A stretch of DNA of 64,000 nucleotides, taken from Aphrophora alni (Eukaryota; Arthropoda; Insecta; Hemiptera; Aphrophoridae). The position numbers and the translations under genes are program-made. The number at the start of each line of letters is the position of its first letter. Positions within the stretch are counted from its first letter, which is position 1. Below, piece by piece: positions 57,830 through 64,000 of this stretch. The stretch is taken from positions 87,827,267 to 87,891,266 of the forward strand of contig OY740770.1 of the NCBI GenBank assembly GCA_963513935.1, read 5' to 3'. Below the pieces are notes generated by a model that saw nothing but the letters and a program-made list of their open reading frames with translations, was not told the origin of the DNA and did no database searches.

Positions 57830-59197
57830 TTCCTTTACGTTTTTTGAATTTGTATATATCAAATTCTTCGACCCTCGCGCCATTAATTTAACCATCATTT
57901 CGCTACGCGCCGATATGATCTCGTTCGCGCTACAGTAAAGAGTATATTTCCGTGCGACCTTATTTGTTCCTAATTTCGAGGTCAAATGTATTGACTTTAT
58001 GCGGTTATTCTAAATGGTCTTTTTGCCCTTTTAAAATTTCCGATTTCGATGGTTTCCGTATCCGATTTCCACATTTTTCTTGTTTTTCGTTCCTTTAATT
58101 ATTTTTAAATTTCGTATTAATGAGTTTTGTCCCACCGTTTGAATTACTAACTTCCCGTTTGTCCGATACTATTTTCTCCTCCCTTGTCTCTACCGCGGGT
58201 ACTGAATTGCCCTTCGCATTATCGAATCCTGCCATACCTATCGTCGTACTTCCCATAATAATCGTGTTATCTCTCATATTAACGCCCATTTGTCTTAAAA
58301 TATCGGTCCCCAGGACAGCCATGTAACCTCCTGGTAATTCGCAAATTTGGAATTTAGCTTTGATTTTGTAATTAAGAATTTCTACTTCGTTAGTTTGAGT
58401 TCCTATAATGTTTAAAGTTCTTCCCGTTACCCCCTCTACTGTCACCTCTGGATTGTATATTTTTGACTTGGATACATTTCTATTTACCAGACTAACCTCG
58501 GCCCCTGAGTCTATCAAAATTCGTCCAAATTTCCCTTCGATTTTTCCGAAAACTGCGACATCCGTCCTTTCCCCTTTTTTAATTTTTGTGACTGGTACTA
58601 TTCTGTGCGCCATGCTGTGGGGTTCGTATGGATAACCTCTTAATTTTGGATGAGTATTGGCGCGGTAGCTCATCCCTTGCCCATTTAAATTACCTATATT
58701 CTGACCATGACCTGTTCCCCGATAATTTTGAATTCCATTGTTGTGAAACCCCCCTTGATTATTTACTTGAGGTCCTCTACTGTTAGCCCCTCCCCTGGGT
58801 TTAAAATTTTGTCCCCTAAACTTTTGTCTCCACCCTGAATACATTTGATTACTTTGAATCGGGAAGGGTGTGAATTGACCATGTGGTACACTCATATATG
58901 GCCTAAAGTTTCCCATCTGAAATGTATTATGGTACGGTTGGAATTGTCTCGGCTCAGCGTTTTGCTGGCGACCTCTACATTCTTGAAGTACATGATAAGG
59001 GCCCTAATAAATTCCTGTGGGTTTTTATTTTTCGTATATTCCGCGATTTTCCCTCTCAACCCGTTCAAAAAAATTTGTAGTGATCTTTTGTCTGCCTCGC
59101 TTTTTGTAAAACGGTCTATTGAATCATTCCCCGTTACAGTGATTAATTTGTCGCTTATGGTTGTTATCCGTGCCGCAAAATCTCTTACAGCTTCGTA
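57770..59197 (-). pseudogene. Gypsy gag-protease fragment, inverted
   Basis: From high to low coordinates: a Gag block (FAARITTISDKLITV, FLNGLRGKIAEYTKNKNPQE near 59020-59190), a frameshift near 58985, an Arg/Gly/Asn-rich tail (58916-58640), and a retropepsin with RILIDSGAEVSLVNRN near 58520 and MAVLGTDIL near 58315, ending at 58095. In another frame near 57780-57950, ISARSEMMVKLMARGSKN and VYIEPIETISKG match the linker between protease and reverse transcriptase of Gypsy Pol. The element is cut on the right by the histone array at about 59198 and on the left by an inversion. No RT remains. Confidence 0.8.
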
Positions 59198-59408
59198 TTT
59201 CAGATACTAGGTCCCTTGGAGTCTTTGAATCCCAATTGGAATGAAAATTCTTTGATTGGTCTCTTTCGGCATTACAATTACCGAAAAAGACGTAAGACTA
59301 TAGATAAATTTGGATTGACTAGAACCGATCTAATTGAACCTATCTAACATAACTCACCTGACCTGACTATAGAGGAAAAATGATGAATAAATCAAATATC
59401 CGTGTCGG

Positions 59409-59525
59409 GATAGAGAGAGAGCTACAACAAAAATAGATAGTAATATTTATAGAATATACTCTTTCGCATTTCAAGCATACTTCGTACTAAAGGTTCGCCA
59501 GTCCCAGACATTTTTAAAATAAGAT
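59409..59525 (+). repeat. histone-spacer sub-repeat, first copy
   Basis: The block AGAGCTACAACAAAAATAGATA...TAGAATATACTCTTTCGCATT...GGTTCGCCAGTCCCAGACATTTTTAAAATAAG recurs near 61169-61285, 61965-62082 and 62392-62508. A shortened form occurs at 61593-61670 and an inverted copy at 61831-61905. It is AT-rich and non-coding. Confidence 0.9.
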
Positions 59526-59719
59526 TACAGATAAATTTGGATTGACTAGAACCGATCTAAATGAAGGGGGGAAATATATATATAAACCTACCTAACCTGA
59601 CCTGATTTTACAGGAAAAATGTTGAATAAGATCTAATCGAAGGGGGGTGAGGGAAATATACGTATGCAATTTATGTTCGTACGAAATCGGAAGATTTACG
59701 AAGGGACACGAAAAAAATT

Positions 59720-59790
59720 TCCGACCAATCAGAGAGAGCGATTCCGTCCTCTGGAAGCATAAAAGAGACAGCTCAACCCGGCTGGGTGGG
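59720..59790 (+). promoter_or_regulatory. orphan histone-type promoter module
   Basis: GACCAATCAGAGAGAGCG followed about 27 bases later by GCATAAAAGAG gives a CCAAT box and a TATA-like box in plus orientation, like other histone promoters. No open frame follows before the convergent H2B gene. The same module recurs in unit 2 near 62703-62773. It may be the remnant promoter of a lost histone gene. Confidence 0.4.
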
Positions 59791-59988
59791 CACTTTTGCA
59801 CTTTGGCAATGCGGCAATAAGGTGTAATTAGGGGAGAGTGGAGACTCCCGGTCGGCTTACACTCGAAAGAGCATATGATGATATAATATATGCATCTGGA
59901 GAGCGAGAAGGTCGCGGTAGATTCAATAAAACACTATGGTACTTGACCTCGGGACATAAACATGATTGAATTTGTAAGATATTTAGTT

Positions 59989-60004
59989 GGCCCTTAGAAG
60001 GGCC
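59989..60004 (-). terminator. H2B 3' histone stem-loop
   Basis: The minus strand reads GGCCCTTCTAAGGGCC, a perfect six-pair stem with loop TCTA, 25 bases after the H2B stop. The usual loop is TTTC, so this is a variant. It should be bound by SLBP and direct U7-dependent cleavage of replication-type histone mRNA. Confidence 0.85.
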
Positions 60005-60028
60005 GTTTGGTTTCTGCCGACATAGAGC

Positions 60029-60400
60029 TTATTTGGAGCTCGTGTACTTGGTCACAGCCTTGGTTCCTTCACTCACAGCGTGCTTTGCCAACTCGCCGGG
60101 AAGGAGCAGCCTCACCGCTGTCTGTATTTCCCGAGACGTGATGGTAGAACGCTTGTTGTAGTGAGCCAATCGCGAAGCTTCGGCGGCGATCCTTTCGAAA
60201 ATGTCGTTGACGAAGCTGTTCATGATACTCATGGCTTTAGATGAAACTCCCGTATCGGGATGGACTTGCTTCAAAACCTTGTAAATGTAAATAGCGTAGG
60301 ATTCCTTCCTCTTACGCTTCTTCTTCTTGTCTCCCTTGGTGATGTTTTTCTGAGCCTTACCGGCTTTCTTGACTGCTTTCCCGCTAGCTTTAGGTGGCAT
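60029..60400 (-). CDS. H2B: histone H2B (copy 1)
   Basis: A complete 123-residue core histone, the usual insect length, with no intron. The N-terminal tail is Lys/Ala-rich ([16 protein letters not shown], then [20 protein letters not shown]). The histone fold follows with [40 protein letters not shown] and [20 protein letters not shown]. The C-terminus is TKYTSSK with the conserved ubiquitination Lys region. It pairs with H2A in the nucleosome and shares a divergent promoter with the H2A gene 221 bases away. The stem-loop downstream marks it as replication-dependent. Identical to the copy at 63012-63383. Confidence 0.99.
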   Translation of the reverse strand: MPPKASGKAVKKAGKAQKNITKGDKKKKRKRKESYAIYIYKVLKQVHPDTGVSSKAMSIMNSFVNDIFERIAAEASRLAHYNKRSTITSREIQTAVRLLLPGELAKHAVSEGTKAVTKYTSSK

Positions 60401-60996
<596 letters not shown>

Positions 60997-61016
60997 GCTC
61001 TTTCCCTTAAACAAAC

Positions 61017-61032
61017 GGTCCTTTTCAGGACC
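61017..61032 (+). terminator. H2A 3' histone stem-loop
   Basis: GGTCCTTTTCAGGACC, a six-pair stem with the canonical TTTC loop, 20 bases after the H2A stop. It is the standard processing signal of replication-dependent histone mRNA. Confidence 0.95.
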
Positions 61033-62180
61033 AAACAAATATACTTACCAAATTCACTGTTTTGACGAGAGGATAGTCAGTCAGAACGAACAAACGACTC
61101 TGTTCACTTAAATAGAGCCTAAAAAAGGGGGAATAATAAACAAACACTGTATACATATATAAATAGAGAGGGAGAGAGCTACAACAAAAATAGATACTAA
61201 TATTTATAGAATATACTCTTTCGCATTACAAGCATACTTCGTACTAAAGGTTCGCCAGTCCCAGACATTTTTAAAATAAGACTATAGAGAAATTTGGATT
61301 GACTAGAACCGATCTAAGTGAAGGGGGGAAATATGAGTATATATATAAACCTACCTAACCTGACCTGACTACAGGAAAAATGATGATATAAAAAGTTACC
61401 CTGTTTGCGACTTTTACGTACTTCGAAATTTAAAAAAAAAAAAAACCACTACGATATTTTGAAAACTGTGATCTTCAAAAATCAATTTTGAAACCTTATT
61501 TTCAGATACTAGGTCCCTTGGAGTCTTTGAATCCCAATTGGAATGAAAATTCTTTGATTTGTCGAAAAATGATGAATAAATCACATATCCGTGTCGGGAT
61601 AGAGAGAGCCACAACAAGAAATAGATAATATTATTTATAGAATATACTCTTTCGGCATTACAAGTACCGAAAGGAAAAAAAAAAAAAAAAAGGGAGAATA
61701 AAAGAAAAGACGTAAGACTACAGTATAGATAAATTTGGATTGACTAGAACCGATTTAAATGAAGGGGGAAAATATGTAGGTTAGATAGGTTCATTTAGAT
61801 CGGTTCTAGTCAATCCAAATTTATCCATAGTCTTATTTTAAAAATGTCTGGGACTGGCGAACCTTTAGTACGAATTATGCTTGTAATGCGAAAGAGTATA
61901 ATATACCTACCTAACCTGACCTGACTTTACAGGAAAAATGATGAATAAATCAAATATCCGTGTCGGGATAGAGAGAGCTACAACAAAAAAAAGAAAAAAG
62001 ATACTAATATTTATAGAATATACTCTTTCGCATTACAAGCGTAATTCGTACTAAAGGTTCGCCAGTCCCAGACCATTTTCAAAAAGTTACTCTATTTTCG
62101 ACTTTTACGTACTTCGAAATTTCCAAAAACTACGATATTTTGAAAACTGTAATCTTCAAAAATCAATTTTGAAACCTTAT
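61033..62180. other. histone intergenic spacer with direct and inverted sub-repeats
   Basis: Contains several copies of the spacer sub-repeats. These include the block GATTGACTAGAACCGATCTAA...CCTACCTAACCTGACCTGA in direct orientation, and an inverted copy of the whole string at 61780-61905. Two copies of a TACGTACTTCGAAATTT...GATATTTTGAAAACTGT segment lie at 61417 and 62107, and a poly(A) run at 61676-61690. No H1, H3 or H4 gene was found. Confidence 0.85.
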
Positions 62181-62971
62181 TTTCAGATACTAGGTCCCTT
62201 GGAGTCTTTGAATCCCAATTGGAATGAAAATTCTTTGATTGGTCTCTTTCGGCATTACAATTACCGAAAAAGACGTAAGACTATAGATAAATTTGGATTG
62301 ACTAGAACCGATCTAATTGAACCTATCTAACATAACTCACCTGACCTGACTATAGAGGAAAAATGATGAATAAATCAAATATCCGTGTCGGGATAGAGAG
62401 AGAGCTACAACAAAAATAGATAGTAATATTTATAGAATATACTCTTTCGCATTTCAAGCATACTTCGTACTAAAGGTTCGCCAGTCCCAGACATTTTTAA
62501 AATAAGATTACAGATAAATTTGGATTGACTAGAACCGATCTAAATGAAGGGGGGAAATATATATATAAACCTACCTAACCTGACCTGATTTTACAGGAAA
62601 AATGTTGAATAAGATCTAATCGAAGGGGGGTGAGGGAAATATACGTATGCAATTTATGTTCGTACGAAATCGGAAGATTTACGAAGGGACACGAAAAAAA
62701 TTTCCGACCAATCAGAGAGAGCGATTCCGTCCTCTGGAAGCATAAAAGAGACAGCTCAACCCGGCTGGGTGGGCACTTTTGCACTTTGGCAATGCGGCAA
62801 TAAGGTGTAATTAGGGGAGAGTGGAGACTCCCGGTCGGCTTACACTCGAAAGAGCATATGATGATATAATATATGCATCTGGAGAGCGAGAAGGTCGCGG
62901 TAGATTCAATAAAACACTATGGTACTTGACCTCGGGACATAAACATGATTGAATTTGTAAGATATTTAGTT

Positions 62972-62987
62972 GGCCCTTAGAAGGGCC
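62972..62987 (-). terminator. H2B 3' histone stem-loop (copy 2)
   Basis: Same variant stem-loop as at 59989-60004, with loop TCTA, 24-25 bases after the H2B stop. Confidence 0.85.
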
Positions 62988-63011
62988 GTTTGGTTTCTGC
63001 CGACATAGAGC

Positions 63012-63383
63012 TTATTTGGAGCTCGTGTACTTGGTCACAGCCTTGGTTCCTTCACTCACAGCGTGCTTTGCCAACTCGCCGGGAAGGAGCAGCCTCACCG
63101 CTGTCTGTATTTCCCGAGACGTGATGGTAGAACGCTTGTTGTAGTGAGCCAATCGCGAAGCTTCGGCGGCGATCCTTTCGAAAATGTCGTTGACGAAGCT
63201 GTTCATGATACTCATGGCTTTAGATGAAACTCCCGTATCGGGATGGACTTGCTTCAAAACCTTGTAAATGTAAATAGCGTAGGATTCCTTCCTCTTACGC
63301 TTCTTCTTCTTGTCTCCCTTGGTGATGTTTTTCTGAGCCTTACCGGCTTTCTTGACTGCTTTCCCGCTAGCTTTAGGTGGCAT
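63012..63383 (-). CDS. H2B: histone H2B (copy 2)
   Basis: Encodes the same 123 residues as copy 1 and is the same in nucleotide sequence as far as I can see. It is the second member of the tandem array. The spacer to its left, including the orphan promoter module, is also repeated. Such identity fits recent duplication or gene conversion in an array, though an assembly duplication cannot be excluded from one window. Confidence 0.99.
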   Translation of the reverse strand: MPPKASGKAVKKAGKAQKNITKGDKKKKRKRKESYAIYIYKVLKQVHPDTGVSSKAMSIMNSFVNDIFERIAAEASRLAHYNKRSTITSREIQTAVRLLLPGELAKHAVSEGTKAVTKYTSSK

Positions 63384-63762
63384 GATCGCTGGTGAATGTT
63401 GGGGTACATTAGTTGGTCGATACTATTTAAGTTGGAACTTTACTGATGAGGCGATCCAATAGGACGTTAGTACGTGTCCTGAATGGATCGCAGATTGGGA
63501 AAAGTTATATATAAATATCAAGCTTTGAGTTTGCAAAATCAAATGATCCTGTGAAACTATTCACTAACTTCAAACCTTAACAACAGTCATTTTAAATTCA
63601 TTATCATGTTTTATATTCATTTGCAGCAAATGTCTTTTACAGAAGCTGTCATTTATAGAGGACCTAGTCTTCGCCATTTTGAGTTGAGTTGCAAAATCAA
63701 CTTTTCAACCGAGAGGATTTCTATAATCCTCACTAGTCTCAACTTAACCTACCAATTCCATC
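63384..63762. promoter_or_regulatory. divergent H2B/H2A promoter with 158-bp insertion (copy 2)
   Basis: Matches copy 1 through the TATA box (near 63506) to TTGCAAAATCAA at 63542. It then has 158 extra bases (63543-63700) that end with TTGCAAAATCAA again, before resuming at CTTTTCAACC. The extra DNA sits at the expected H2A start of transcription and contains upstream ATGs at 63543, 63606 and 63630. The H2B side is unaffected. Confidence 0.85.
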
Positions 63763-64000
63763 ATGTCTGGACGAGGAAAAGGCGGTAAAGTGAAGGGAAA
63801 GTCCAAGTCTCGATCTTCACGTGCCGGTCTACAGTTCCCGGTTGGCAGAATCCACAGGCTTCTGAGGAAAGGAAATTACGCCGAGAGAGTAGGAGCCGGT
63901 GCTCCGGTCTACTTGGCAGCAGTTATGGAGTACTTGGCTGCCGAAGTTCTCGAGTTGGCTGGCAACGCTGCTCGTGACAACAAGAAGACCAGAATCATTC
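63763..64000 (+). CDS. H2A: histone H2A (copy 2, cut by window end)
   Basis: First 79 codons of H2A, identical in sequence to copy 1 as far as it goes (through DNKKTRII). The window ends inside the gene, so this is truncation by the window and not a broken gene. Its leader carries the 158-bp insertion described for the promoter. Confidence 0.98.
   Translation, partial: MSGRGKGGKVKGKSKSRSSRAGLQFPVGRIHRLLRKGNYAERVGAGAPVYLAAVMEYLAAEVLELAGNAARDNKKTRII

Noticed and set aside
59592..59801. 69-codon minus-strand frame, repeated at 62575-62784
   Set aside because: It is conserved only because the whole histone spacer is duplicated, and it overlaps the promoter-like module on the other strand. No protein-like composition.

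Overview
The window is eukaryotic nuclear DNA. Canonical animal-type core histone genes, spliced-gene signals, AT-rich intergenic DNA, satellite arrays and a dense layer of metazoan transposons point to an insect. A hemipteran-like genome is my guess only; nothing here fixes the order.

Layout. 1-10.2 kb: a Gypsy-type LTR retrotransposon on the minus strand, with gag and pol intact, a 5' LTR at 8994-10176 and a 3' LTR not securely seen. 10.3-11.1 kb: decayed gag of a second Gypsy lineage. 13.57-14.29 kb: a 5'-truncated Jockey-like LINE bounded by a 14-bp target-site duplication. 15.65-16.6 kb: a LINE fossil with reverse-transcriptase C-terminus and RNase H. 16.8-24.6 kb: two blocks of one 106/120-bp satellite, the first organised in 650-bp six-monomer higher-order repeats, split by an LTR insertion (20598-22291). 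26.3-29.0 kb: a degenerate LTR element with its 5' LTR. 29.16-29.6 kb: a fossil of a Polinton/Maverick-type family B DNA polymerase. 32.9-34 kb: another decayed LTR.

37.5-43.5 kb: the best candidate host gene, five minus-strand exons whose splice sites and phases agree. They give a 182-residue protein with a signal-peptide-like start and a DUF167 (YggU/C15orf40)-like core. Its introns hold two LINE fragments in opposite orientation, and its first exon is present again, broken, at 52.0-52.45 kb. 44.39-44.84 kb: a possible solo LTR. 48.7-51.1 kb: a Penelope-like element (reverse transcriptase plus GIY-YIG) between inverted arms of about 310 bp. 53.0-53.9 kb: two virus-like or unassigned minus-strand reading frames, followed by three 267-bp tandem repeats and a fourth related LTR (55.0-56.7 kb). 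57.4-59.2 kb: a Gypsy gag-pol fragment with an internal inversion.

59.2-64 kb: the edge of a tandem histone array. The 2,983-bp unit carries only a divergent H2B(-)/H2A(+) pair. The second unit has an extra 158 bp in the H2A leader/promoter, and its H2A runs off the window.

The histone genes supply nucleosome core subunits from shared divergent promoters and end in replication-type stem-loops. Nearly everything else is mobile or repetitive DNA. No tRNA, rRNA or CRISPR array was recognised. All coordinates and homologies come from reading the sequence by eye, without database searches.
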